Shown one piece after another: positions 49,207 to 57,622 of a stretch of 64,000 nucleotides of DNA. The notes below the pieces were generated by a model that was given only the letters and a program-made list of their open reading frames with translations, did not search any database and was not told where the DNA came from. Source of the DNA: Acetobacter papayae JCM 25143 (GTDB taxonomy: Bacteria; Pseudomonadota; Alphaproteobacteria; Acetobacterales; Acetobacteraceae); contig NZ_BAIN01000003.1 of assembly GCF_000613285.1 (NCBI RefSeq), positions 34,851 through 98,850 of the forward strand, in the 5' to 3' direction. Numbering within the stretch: the first letter of the stretch is position 1; every line of letters begins with the position of its first letter. A program made the translations under genes and the position numbers.

Positions 49207-49598
49207 CACAGGAAAACGAAGCTCCGGCTGAATACCGGACACCTCGCGCGCTCATGGCGGCTGTTGTCGGTATGGGGGTGCTGATTGTGGTGGGCACGGC
49301 CCTGCTGATTGGCGTGATCCTGCATCGGATGAATGGTGGTGGCCATAAGGCGCCGGCTGGCGTGCCGCTGGTGGAAGCAACGCCTGCTCCCGCAGTGGTA
49401 CCTGCTCCCACCGGTCCGGGTGCGCCTGTTGTACATCTGCCTTTGGGGGTGGATGAGCATCTGTTGGGCCTGACCCGTGTGCAGGATGGGCTTGTGGCCA
49501 TACAGGTGTCTGGCCCGCATGGTGATCGGGTTCTGCTGTGGCAGGTAGGAACCGGGCAGGTGCGTCCGGGGCTGGATACTGCCGTTTCGGCACCCTGA
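49203..49598 (+). CDS. Hypothetical single-TM protein
   Basis: A 131-residue protein with one strong hydrophobic segment (about residues 17-42, ALMAAVVGMGVLIVVGTALL), a Pro/Ala-rich linker and a short beta-rich C-terminal part (EHLLGLTRVQDGLVAIQVSG) that would lie in the periplasm. Small proteins of this layout occur beside pdxJ or anmK in alphaproteobacteria, but their role is not known to me. Start and stop are set by ATGA overlap with pdxJ and the 7-bp gap to anmK, so it is almost surely part of the operon. Confidence 0.75.
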   Translation: MTQENEAPAEYRTPRALMAAVVGMGVLIVVGTALLIGVILHRMNGGGHKAPAGVPLVEATPAPAVVPAPTGPGAPVVHLPLGVDEHLLGLTRVQDGLVAIQVSGPHGDRVLLWQVGTGQVRPGLDTAVSAP

Positions 49599-49605
49599 GG
49601 GGATT

Positions 49606-50781
49606 ATGGCGCTTTCTGCTCATGCTTTTATCGGCCCGGTGAATGTTGTCGGGCTGATGAGCGGCACCTCGCTCGATGGGGTTGATGCGGCCCTGTTGTG
49701 TACGGATGGAGAGCAGGTGCTGGCCCATGGGCCTTCGCTTACACAGCTATACCCGCCGGAACTGCGCGCAAGCCTGCGTGACCTGCTTGACCGCGCTCCA
49801 ATGCTGGCACCGGATGACCCTGAGCTTCTGGTGGCAACCCACGCTCTGAGCCGCCTGCATGCAGAGGCCGTGCTCCAGCTTTGCCGGAGGGCGCCGGATA
49901 TGCCGCCCGAGCTGGTCGGCTTTCATGGGCAGACCATTCTGCACGCTCCCGCAAGCCTTGCCACGGGGCAAGCCGGTGCAGGGCGTACATGGCAGATTGG
50001 TGATGCCGCGTTGCTGTCCGCCATGACGGATCTGCCCGTTATCCATGATTTTCGGAGTGCCGATGTGCGGGCCGGGGGAGAGGGCGCGCCACTGGCTCCT
50101 CTTTATCATGCGGCCCTGCTGGCTGGTCAGCCACGCCCTGTGGCCGTGCTCAATCTGGGCGGGGTGGCCAATCTTACTCTTGTGCGGGGCAATGGCGCTG
50201 TACTGGCCTGCGATACCGGGCCCGGCAATGCACTGCTGGATGACTGGGCTATGCGCCACACCGGGCGGCCATTTGATCAGGATGGTGCGCTGGCCCGCGC
50301 GGGGCGGGTGGATAGCGCCGTGCTGGACGCCATGCTGGCCCACCCGTTTTTTGCCCGGCCAGCCCCCAAATCGCTCGATCGGCTCAGCTTTCACGCCCTG
50401 CTGGCCCTGCTTGATGGGCTGGGAGCGGCGGATGGAGCCGCGACCCTTACGGCTTTGAGCGCACAGGCGGTAGCCCGTACGCTTTTGCCGGAACAGCCTG
50501 CGGCATGGTTTGTCTGCGGGGGTGGGCGGCATAATCCCGCTCTTATGCAGGCTTTGGCCAATGCGCTGTCTGCACCGGTGCAGGCCGTGGAGGCACTGGG
50601 CTGGAAGGGCGATGCGCTGGAAGCCGAGTGTTTTGGCTTTCTGGCGGTGCGCAGCCTGCGGGGCCTACCGCTTTCCCTGCCAACCACAACGGGCGTGCCG
50701 ACACCGCAGACCGGTGGCCGCCTTACCTGCGGGGGCATTACGCCCTATGGTCGCGCAGCATGGCTGCCGTTTACGCCGTAG
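49606..50781 (+). CDS. anmK: Anhydro-N-acetylmuramic acid kinase
   Basis: A 391-residue ASKHA-fold kinase that converts 1,6-anhydro-MurNAc from peptidoglycan turnover to MurNAc-6-phosphate. The N-terminal VVGLMSGTSLDGVDAAL is the hallmark. GFHGQTILHAP, FRSADVRAGGEGAPL, VLNLGGVANLTL, CDTGPGNALLDDW and CGGGRHNPALM follow in the expected order. It is coupled to the upstream pdx genes and followed 51 bp later by a small exported protein gene. Confidence 0.95.
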   Translation: MALSAHAFIGPVNVVGLMSGTSLDGVDAALLCTDGEQVLAHGPSLTQLYPPELRASLRDLLDRAPMLAPDDPELLVATHALSRLHAEAVLQLCRRAPDMPPELVGFHGQTILHAPASLATGQAGAGRTWQIGDAALLSAMTDLPVIHDFRSADVRAGGEGAPLAPLYHAALLAGQPRPVAVLNLGGVANLTLVRGNGAVLACDTGPGNALLDDWAMRHTGRPFDQDGALARAGRVDSAVLDAMLAHPFFARPAPKSLDRLSFHALLALLDGLGAADGAATLTALSAQAVARTLLPEQPAAWFVCGGGRHNPALMQALANALSAPVQAVEALGWKGDALEAECFGFLAVRSLRGLPLSLPTTTGVPTPQTGGRLTCGGITPYGRAAWLPFTP

Positions 50782-50832
50782 CGTGAAACCGCTACCGAAG
50801 AGGCGGACCGAATCAAGAGAAGGAACTTCCGC

Positions 50833-51342
50833 ATGAAACGTTTCCTGGCCCTGTGTGCCATTCTGCCCGGACTGGGCTGCCTTGGCACAGCCGGTCTTGG
50901 TTTGGTGACTGCCGCTTCTGCCCAGACGGTTGTTGATGGCAGCATGCCCAAGGCCCCCACACCTTTTGTTTCGGCCTCGCTCAAGGCGCTGCTTAGCCGC
51001 GCGCAGGACAAACATGCCGCCGTGCGCCACCTGAGCGTGCATGAAACGGTGGAAAAGAAACAGGTTCTGTGTGGCGAAGTCAGCACCGACCCGTCCACCC
51101 CGCCGTCTGAAGGCAGCTTCATGAAGTTTGGCGCGCTGGAAGGCGGAGATGGTCCGATCGTTTTCGAAGGGCGGGACATTCCCGCAGCCCTCGATTTCCG
51201 GGAAGTCAACCAGTGGATCAACTATGGTGCGGACATGGAAGATCTGGAGGAAATGGGCTGCGTGCCGGAGGGGAGCTACCGCGCTTACAGCGACAAGCTC
51301 AACAAGGTGCTTCAGCACCGCAAGGTGGACGGGCTGCGCTAG
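50833..51342 (+). CDS. Hypothetical exported protein
   Basis: A 169-residue protein with an N-terminal signal peptide (cleavage probably after AASA, near residue 30). The mature part has VSASLKALLSRAQDKHAAVRHLSVHETVEKKQVLCGEVSTD and one more Cys near the end (EEMGCVPEG), which could form a disulfide. I do not recognise a family. ATG 50833 is preceded by AGAGAAGGAA. It follows anmK in the same direction and may share its transcript. Confidence 0.72.
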   Translation: MKRFLALCAILPGLGCLGTAGLGLVTAASAQTVVDGSMPKAPTPFVSASLKALLSRAQDKHAAVRHLSVHETVEKKQVLCGEVSTDPSTPPSEGSFMKFGALEGGDGPIVFEGRDIPAALDFREVNQWINYGADMEDLEEMGCVPEGSYRAYSDKLNKVLQHRKVDGLR

Positions 51343-51725
51343 TCCTTACGGGCTCGCTGTAAGGGCCCGCTTTGTGCGGGTCTGCTCCTGTCGGGAAACA
51401 GGTGCCTGCAGCGCGCCGGAAGGCGGCTGTGCGAATCCAGCCCTGACTGGCTGATAAGGCGATCAGACCTGTTATCTGCTGAAAAAGACGCGGGATCAGG
51501 GGGTGTACACGCTATGCACCATCTGGCTGCAACCCTTGGAAAACCGCCGTTTTGTCAGCATGCTTTCTCACATTGCTGTTATAACAGGACATAACTGGGA
51601 TGCAAAAGCAACAAAGCTTGCGCGTCTGTCGTAAAATGCAGTGAGCGTGATTGACAGGGGACGGGTTGTTGCGTCATTCCTCTCCTGTTACGCACGAAAA
51701 AAACAAAAAGAAGCGATTTTTTGTA
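51343..51725. other. Intergenic region before DUF3311/symporter operon
   Basis: No gene. A weak hairpin (GGCCCGC 51364-51370 with GCGGGTC 51376-51382) follows the exported-protein gene. A perfect 12-bp palindrome lies at 51576-51587. The promoter of the symporter operon should lie between 51550 and 51720. Confidence 0.5.
51576..51587. promoter_or_regulatory. Perfect palindrome CTGTTATAACAG, candidate AcoR-like site
   Basis: The 12-bp palindrome lies about 140 bp before the DUF3311 gene. The same half-sites CTGTTAT and ATAACAG occur inverted in the acoA/acoR-like intergenic region (57553-57595), and CTGTATAACA lies before the aldehyde dehydrogenase gene. Confidence 0.45.
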
Positions 51726-51905
51726 ATGAAATATCTCAACCTGCTGCTGTTGCTGCCCTTTGTGGGGCTGCTCTGGATGCCGCTCTACGACAAGGCCGAC
51801 CCGGCCCTGCTCGGTTTTCCTTTTTTCTACTGGTACCAGTTCGCTTGGGTGCCGGTTACATCCGTGATCATCTGGATTGTATGGAAAAAGGGTCATGACG
51901 CATGA
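51726..51905 (+). CDS. DUF3311 small membrane protein
   Basis: A 59-residue inner-membrane protein with two hydrophobic segments (KYLNLLLLLPFVGLLWMPLY and WVPVTSVIIWIVW). DUF3311 proteins are typically encoded just before sodium:solute symporters of the MctP/pantothenate-permease branch and are thought to be accessory subunits. Its stop overlaps the proposed symporter start (ATGA), which fits the family pattern. The start ATG 51726 begins at the first hydrophobic segment; no strong ribosome site is visible. Confidence 0.82.
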   Translation: MKYLNLLLLLPFVGLLWMPLYDKADPALLGFPFFYWYQFAWVPVTSVIIWIVWKKGHDA

Positions 51906-53373
51906 GCGACATCAATCCGTGGGCGTTGGCGTCTTCATTGTTTTTTTTGCCGCGACCATCGTCATCGGCTCTTCCATTCAGGTTATCCGCCGCCTGTTCC
52001 GCAGCCATAGCAAGGGCAGCAACGCGCAGGAAGAATGGGGCCTGGGTGGGCGTGGGTTTGGTCCGTGGGTCACGTGGTTTCTGGTCGGGGGTGATTTCTA
52101 CACCGCCTATACCGTTATCGCGGTGCCGGCACTGGTCTATGCGGTGGGGGCTTATGGCTTCTTTGCCCTGCCGTACACGATTATCGTGTACCCGTTCATT
52201 TTCCTTGTCATGCCCAAGCTGTGGAAAATCGCGAATGATGGCGGCCACTCAACGGCGGCGGACATCGTGCGGGCACGCTTTGACAGCCGCCTGCTGGAAG
52301 TCATTGTCGCACTGACCGGGCTTGTCGCGGTCATGCCGTATATTGCGCTCCAGCTTATCGGTATCCGTACCGTGGTGCAGTCGCTGGGCCTGCCGGGCGA
52401 TCTGCCGCTGATTATCGCCTTCCTGTCGCTGGCTGCGTATACTTGGATGGGTGGGCTGCATGCGCCTGCGCTGACAGCCTTTATCAAGGATATCATGATC
52501 TATATCGCGGTTCTGGTCGCGGTTACGGTCATTCCCATGCACACGGGCGGGTATGCTGCACTGTTTTCCAACGTTGCTCCGCATGAAGCGGTGCTGAAGG
52601 CGGGACAGGGTCTGCCCTATGCCACGTTGGCGCTGTCTTCCGCCCTTGCAGCGTTCCTGTATCCGCACACGCTTACGGGTATTCTGGCTTCGCGTTCGGC
52701 TGATACAATCCGCCAGAACGCGGTTTACCTGCCAGTGTACACCATTGTGCTGGGGCTGATCGCCATGCTGGGCTTCATGGCGCACGCGGCGGGCATTGTC
52801 ACCACCAACAACTCGCTTGTGGTGCCCATGCTGTTCCAGAAGGTGTTCCCTGCATGGTTCGCCGGTTTCTGTCTGGCTGCTATTGCCGTGGGCGCTCTGG
52901 TGCCTGCCGCTGTGATGGCGATTGGCGCGGCCAATCTGGTCACCAGCAATCTGCTGCCTGCACAGTCCAACCCGGTTATGGCCAGCCGGATGACGGCGCT
53001 TGTTGTTAAGGTGGGTGCGCTGCTGTGCGTGCTGTTCCTCAATGCCAAGTTCGCCATTGATCTGCAGCTTCTGGGCGGTGTTATCATTCTACAGACCTTC
53101 CCTGCTCTTATTCTCGGGCTGACCCGTTTGCGCCTGTCCACCATTTCTATGCTGGCGGGCTGGATTATTGGTTCCGTTGTTGGGCTGGGGCTGTGCTGGA
53201 TGGATGGCCTTAAGCCGGTGCACCCCATTAATCTGGGGTTTGTTTCGGGCAATGTTTCCACCGGGCTGCTGTCGCTTGGTGTCAATATCGCCGTGGTGCT
53301 GGCCATTTCCCTGCTGAAGCCGGGTCGTGTTCATACTTCGGCTGGTCAGGTTGTTTCAGGCGAGGCCGCCTGA
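51902..53373 (+). CDS. Sodium:solute symporter, MctP-like (frameshifted near 51935)
   Basis: An inner-membrane symporter of about 490 residues with 13 or so hydrophobic segments. VGGDFYTAYTVIAVPALVYAVG, GHSTAADIVRARFDSRLLE, YTWMGGLHAPALTAFIKDIMIY and the late TM blocks match the MctP monocarboxylate branch. The long frame as it stands begins MYGKRVMTHERHQ, which lacks a proper first TM. The ATG 51902, overlapping the DUF3311 stop, gives MSDINPWALAS in another frame; one T added near 51935 joins it to FIVFFAATIVIGSS and makes TM1 complete. Likely substrates are monocarboxylates such as lactate, pyruvate or acetate. Confidence 0.85.
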
Positions 53374-53404
53374 AACAACCTCCGCTTTCAGCGGTGCAAG
53401 CATT

Positions 53405-53440
53405 AAAAAAGGGGGGAAGCCTAGGCTTCCCCCCTTTTTT
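53405..53440. terminator. Bidirectional terminator, perfect 36-bp palindrome
   Basis: A6-G6-AAGCC followed by its exact reverse complement ending C6-T6 lies between the symporter gene and the convergent small gene at 53457. With T-runs at both ends on the respective strands it should stop transcription in both directions. Confidence 0.93.
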
Positions 53441-53456
53441 GTGACGTCAGGCCAAC

Positions 53457-53768
53457 TCAGAACGGTGAGCGGGTCAGATCCTGAACGGCGCTTTTGGTGT
53501 TGTTGATGCGGTCTTTCTCGGTCTTGACCTTGTTCTGCACCTTGTCACGCTCGGTGGTGTATTTGGAACGTTCCTGCTCAACCCGCTTGGAGACATTGCC
53601 TGTAGCGGCATCGACGCTGTTGCGTGCGGAGGTTTCGGCGCTGCTCTTGGCGGAGTTCAGCGCGTTTTGGCCGATTTCGCTGGCGGAGGGCAGAAGCTGC
53701 GCATTGGCGTCCGCTACGACGAGACCGGAAGCAGCAATGATAAGCGAGGCTACAAAAAAGCGTTTCAT
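53457..53768 (-). CDS. Small exported coiled-coil protein
   Basis: A 103-residue protein with a signal peptide (to about residue 23, ANAQ) and a mature part made of Ala/Ser/Lys/Glu-rich helices (ASEIGQNALNSAKSSAETSA, ERSKYTTERDKVQNKVK), probably one long amphipathic helix or coiled coil. I recognise no named family. It is alone, with the strong palindromic terminator on its 3' side and the small lipoprotein gene upstream in the same direction. Confidence 0.68.
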   Translation of the reverse strand: MKRFFVASLIIAASGLVVADANAQLLPSASEIGQNALNSAKSSAETSARNSVDAATGNVSKRVEQERSKYTTERDKVQNKVKTEKDRINNTKSAVQDLTRSPF

Positions 53769-53871
53769 AAAATAAGAACTCCTTGTGATACCAGAGGGTT
53801 GTAGCGCCAGAAAAGGGCATTGGTGTGACCCTGTAAAGGCGCTTTACCCTTTCTTTATGGCATGGCGGTCA

Positions 53872-54054
53872 TTACCAGCGCGGTTGCTGCGGCCGGTTCC
53901 AGCCATCGCCACCACCGGGGGGCTGCTGCCAGCCGCCCGGCGGGGGTGGCCTGTGGTCTTCATGCCAGTGCCGGTGGTGGTCGCGCGGTCCACCGTAGCA
54001 GCCGGAGAGAAGTAGCATGGCAAAGGCGAGGGGAATGAAGGATGCATGTTTCAT
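53872..54054 (-). CDS. Small His/Pro-rich lipoprotein
   Basis: A 60-residue predicted lipoprotein: the signal ends in LLSGC (Cys19), and the mature part is GGPRDHHRHWHEDHRPPPPGG and then Gly/Trp/Pro-rich. The His cluster could bind metals. ATG 54054 is preferred over an in-frame ATG at 54090 because the shorter form starts right at a clean lipoprotein signal. Small His-rich lipoproteins are often missed. Function unknown. Confidence 0.6.
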   Translation of the reverse strand: MKHASFIPLAFAMLLLSGCYGGPRDHHRHWHEDHRPPPPGGWQQPPGGGDGWNRPQQPRW

Positions 54055-54130
54055 GATTTGTATCTCCTGCTCTGTTAACAAAGCATGCAAAGCAGGCAGA
54101 AAATCGGCATGTTTTAGGCTGGAGGGCCAA

Positions 54131-54172
54131 AAAAATAGCCTGCCCGCTTTCCGGTAAGGGAGCAGGGCAGGC
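54131..54172 (-). terminator. Terminator of aco genes
   Basis: Read on the minus strand, GCCTGCCC and GGGCAGGC (plus coordinates 54165-54172 and 54138-54145) form an 8-bp stem with a 19-nt loop, followed by TATTTTTTT. It lies 30 bp after the acoC stop. Confidence 0.75.
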
Positions 54173-54201
54173 CGGGTTTTAATCGTAGGAACGCCTGAGG
54201 G

Positions 54202-55332
54202 TCAGGGTGTGCCGTGCAGCGTGGCCGCAAGCAGGTCGTTCACCTGTGCTGCTTTTTCCATCTGTGGCATGTGGCCTGTCTGGGGCAGGCGGGTCACGGT
54301 TATGGAGGCGGGTAGCCCCTGAGCCGCTTCGGGCGAGAGGATTTTATCGGCCTCGCCCCAGATCACCTGCACCGGACCACCGAACGTGCTCAGCACATCG
54401 CGCAGGCTGTCTTTCTGTTGCCCGTTCGGGAAGCAGGCTGCCGCAATGGTTTCAAGACCCTGTCTGGCACCATCAAGGCGTTTGAAACGGATAATCCCTT
54501 CCACCATGTTGCGGGTGATGAGCGAAGGATCATTGACCAGCAGAGCCAGCACGGGTTCGAGCGTTTTGCGCCGGTCAGCGGTAATGAACCCTTCAATAAA
54601 CTCCATGTTGATGTCCGGCCCCAGCCCGGCTGGGGCAATCAGGCCCAGCGAGGCTACCTTGTCGGGGTGAGCGCGGGCCAGCTCCAGCGCAATGGCGCCA
54701 CCCAGAGAATGGCCCACCACATGGGCGCGTTCGATGCCCAATGTTTCCAGCAGCCGGGCGGTTATGGCAGCCAGTGCCGCCGGTGTGCCGTCGCTCACCT
54801 GTTTGGTGGAGCCGCCATGCCCCGGCAGGTCGAAGGCGACAACCCGCTGCTGTGCTGCCAGTACATCCTGATTAAGCAGCCAGTTTGTCAGGTCGCCGCC
54901 AAAACCATGGATCAGCAGCACGGGCAGTCCGTCGCCTTGTCCCATGTCCTGTACCTGCAGGCTCAGCCCATCCACATCAATCAGGGTGGGGCGGGCCTGC
55001 TGGGTGCTGGCATCGTCCTGTCCATCCGATGCGCTGAACGTGCTCTGGAACTGCTCGATAAAAGCGTCGATCTCGGCATCACTGGTGCTGCCTTCGGCCA
55101 GCACGCCAATTAGCGCGCCCACGGGCAGGGTTTCTCCTTCCGAGGCCACCTGCCTGCGCAGCACGCCCGAAGCCGGGCTTTCATAGCCATTGGTGATCTT
55201 GCTGGTTTCGATATCCGCAATTTCCTGCCCGGCTGACACCGTGCTGCCGGGTGTGACAGACCATCCGGCCAGTTTGCCTTCTGTCATGGCCAGACCGAAT
55301 TTGGGCATGGTGATGGGGGTAATGACAGTCAT
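54202..55332 (-). CDS. acoC: Acetoin dehydrogenase E2, dihydrolipoyl acetyltransferase with hydrolase domain
   Basis: A 376-residue E2 subunit of the acetoin dehydrogenase complex. The N-terminal lipoyl domain (residues 5-80) has the lipoylated Lys in ADIETSKITN. A Ser/Asp/Gln linker leads to an alpha/beta-hydrolase domain with LLIHGFGGD, the nucleophile GHSLGG and a late His in QTGHMPQME. This lipoyl-hydrolase layout without the classical E2 catalytic domain is that of AcoC. The ATG at 55332 lies 2 bp after the acoB stop. As sequenced, an upstream frameshift makes it run on from acoB, giving an apparent fusion that I judge false. Confidence 0.88.
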   Translation of the reverse strand: MTVITPITMPKFGLAMTEGKLAGWSVTPGSTVSAGQEIADIETSKITNGYESPASGVLRRQVASEGETLPVGALIGVLAEGSTSDAEIDAFIEQFQSTFSASDGQDDASTQQARPTLIDVDGLSLQVQDMGQGDGLPVLLIHGFGGDLTNWLLNQDVLAAQQRVVAFDLPGHGGSTKQVSDGTPAALAAITARLLETLGIERAHVVGHSLGGAIALELARAHPDKVASLGLIAPAGLGPDINMEFIEGFITADRRKTLEPVLALLVNDPSLITRNMVEGIIRFKRLDGARQGLETIAAACFPNGQQKDSLRDVLSTFGGPVQVIWGEADKILSPEAAQGLPASITVTRLPQTGHMPQMEKAAQVNDLLAATLHGTP

Positions 55333-55334
55333 GA

Positions 55335-56361
55335 TCAGGCCTCCTGCCGGGCTTTGTACCCCATGACGGAGCGGACAGCGGCTTCGATCCGTCCGACATC
55401 GCAGGTAGAGTTTTTCAAGAACAGTTGCGAAGGGCACGGGCGTATGTGGCGGCGTGACACGGCGGATCGGCGCCTTGAGGGCATCGAACGCCTCTTCCGC
55501 CACCAGGGCTGCGACATCGGTGGCCATGTTGCAGCGTGGGCTTGATTCATCCACGATAACAAGCCTGCCGGTATCCGCCACGCAGTCCAGAATAGTCGCA
55601 CTATCCAGTGGCGATGTGGTGCGTGGGTCTATGACCGTGCAGGAAATGCCATCCTTTGCCAGCCGGTCTGCTGCCTCATTGGCAAAGCCTACCATACGGC
55701 CAAAGGCCACAAGGGTGACATCATCACCCTCGCGCGTCAGGTTCGCCTCGCCAAAGGGGATGGTGTAGGCCTCGTCCGGCACTTCCTCCTCATCATCATA
55801 CATCACCTTGTTTTCAAGGAAGATGACCGGATCATCATCGCGGATGGCTTCGATCAGCAGGCCCTTGGCTTCGTAGGGGGAGGACGGCACCACCACCTTA
55901 AGCCCCGGAATATGGGTAAAAATGGGATACAGCGCCTGACTGTGCTGGGCAGCGGCATTGAAGCCCGCACCATACATGGCCCGGATAACCAGCGGGGTGC
56001 GTGCCTTGCCGCCAAACATGTAGCGGAATTTGGCCGCCTGATTCATAATCTGGTCCAGACAGCAGCCGACAAAATCGACAAACATCAGTTCCGCCACCGG
56101 GCGCAGGCCCGTAGCCGCCGCCCCTGCCGCCGCCCCGATATAGGAGGCCTCGGTAATGGGGGTATCCAGCACGCGCTCGGGGCCAAACTCGGTATAAAGC
56201 CCTTTGGTGACACCCAGCACGCCGCCCCATGCGTCTGTCACGCCTGATGTGCCGCCCTGTCCACCTGCCACGTCCTCGCCCATCAGGATGACGCGCGGGT
56301 CACGCCGCATTTCCTGCCGCAGGGCTTCATTGATCGCCTGCCGAAAGCTTTTTTTTGACAT
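55335..56361 (-). CDS. acoB: Acetoin dehydrogenase E1 beta subunit (frameshifted near 55401)
   Basis: A protein of about 341 residues, the beta half of the TPP-dependent E1 that cleaves acetoin. Typical are RQAINEALRQEMRRD, LMGEDVAGGQGGTSG, VLDTPITEASYIGAA, AELMFVDFVGCC and IRAMYGAGFNAAAQHSQ. The last 20 or so residues (DVGRIEAAVRSVMGYK) are in another frame. The shift near 55401 corresponds to one extra base or two missing bases, the only case here not repaired by adding one. With the repair it stops at 55335, just before acoC. It follows acoA in the same direction by 43 bp. Confidence 0.88.
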
Positions 56362-56404
56362 TGGAGTCTTCCTGTTTTCCTGAAATCTGTTTTATCCGGC
56401 GGGA

Positions 56405-57369
56405 TCAGTACGAAACGTACACATCGCGCATCAGGTCTTCCTGTTCGGGCAGGGGGGCTGCCTTGGCGGCCTGCACGGCGGCATCGACCCGGCTACGCAC
56501 AGTGCTGTCGATATCATCGAGGCTTGCGCCATCCAGCAGACCCGCCCCCGTGGTGCGAGTGCGAAAACTGCTGAGGCAGTCATGTTCATGCGTTGTTGGG
56601 CGACTTCATCACTGGCGCGGTAGGACATGGCGTCCCCTTCGAAATGGCCGTACCAGCGTGCCAGATGCACATGTAGCATCACCGGCCCCTTGCCCGAGCG
56701 GGCATAGGCGATGGCTTCTCCCGCCGTTTCGTAAACAGCAAAGAAATCCGTGCCGTCACATTCGAAATAGGGCATGCCAAATCCGGCGGCCCGGTCTTTC
56801 TGGGTGCCCGCACAGGCATAGGAAGCCCCTGTGGCTTCGCCGTAGCCATTATCCTCGCATACAAAAACTGCAGGCAGTTTCCACACACTGGCCAGATTCA
56901 GGCTCTCGAGCGTGGTGCCTTCGTTGGAGGCACCATCGCCATAGAATGCTACGGCAACGCCGTCCGTCTTCAGCAGCTTGTGTGAGAGTGCGGCCCCACA
57001 GATCAGCGGTGGCCCGCCGCCTACGATACCGTTGGCTCCCAGCATGCCTCGTGCCAGATCGGCAATATGCATGGAGCCTCCCTTGCCCCGGCATACGCCC
57101 GTGCTGCGGCCGTAGATTTCGGCCATCATGCCTTCAACTTCCACGCCCTTGGCAATGCAATGGCCATGGCCGCGATGCGTGCTGGCAATGGTGTCGCTTT
57201 CTCCCAGATGCGCGCACACCCCAACGGCCGAGGCTTCCTCGCCGCAATAAAGGTGGACAAAGCCCGGAATTTCTCCCGTGGCGAATTCGGTATGCAGCCG
57301 TTCCTCGAATTCGCGGATTGTCCGCATCGAACGATAGGAGTGCAAAAGAATATCCCGTGCGATCTGCAT
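56405..57369 (-). CDS. acoA: Acetoin dehydrogenase E1 alpha subunit (frameshifted near 56584)
   Basis: About 321 residues; the alpha half of E1, which binds TPP. The TPP motif is GDGASNEG through NLASVWKLPAVFVCEDN; GFVHLYCGEEASAVG, STHRGHGHCIAKG and YGRSTGVCRGKGGSMHI are also conserved. The end is in another frame: one C added near 56584 turns MTASAVFAL into HDCLSSFRTRTTG, and the protein ends RDVYVSY at 56405. ATG 57369 follows GGAG at 8 bases. It is first in acoABC; no dedicated E3 gene is in the window, so the complex may use a general lipoamide dehydrogenase. Confidence 0.9.
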
Positions 57370-57552
57370 GGTGTTGTCTCCGGCCTGCCATCTTGCGATG
57401 GACCAAGAAAAATGCTGGCGGAGCAGTGTGGATTTTTGAAAAATGCCTGTATTGCGCCGCCGTGTCCGTAAAGGGAACATCTTGCTTGGCAGGCGGTAAA
57501 GCCGTGCCGGGGCGGACGTAACAGGGATGTGACGCGACGCGGGCTTATTTGT

Positions 57553-57595
57553 CGCTGTTATGACACATATAAGGAATGAGGATGATATAACAGCG
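57553..57595. promoter_or_regulatory. Inverted repeat in acoA/acoR-like intergenic region
   Basis: CGCTGTTAT (57553-57561) and ATAACAGCG (57587-57595) are perfect inverted 9-mers 25 bp apart. The first is part of a fuller imperfect palindrome CTGTTATGACA. They lie between the divergent acoA and acoR-like genes, about 185-225 bp from the acoA start, and are candidate regulator sites. Confidence 0.5.
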
Positions 57596-57622
57596 TGGAC
57601 AAGGCAGGAGAGGGGGGCGAGT

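Noticed and set aside
54202..56361. A single 719-residue E1 beta-E2 fusion protein
   Set aside because: The proper acoB end and acoC start are both present in the sequence and are only hidden by one frameshift.
57370..57622. Sigma-54 promoter between acoA and the AcoR-like gene
   Set aside because: I looked for GG-N10-GC elements. The closest, near 57501-57517 on the minus strand, has the wrong spacing, and the regulator has no AAA+ domain.
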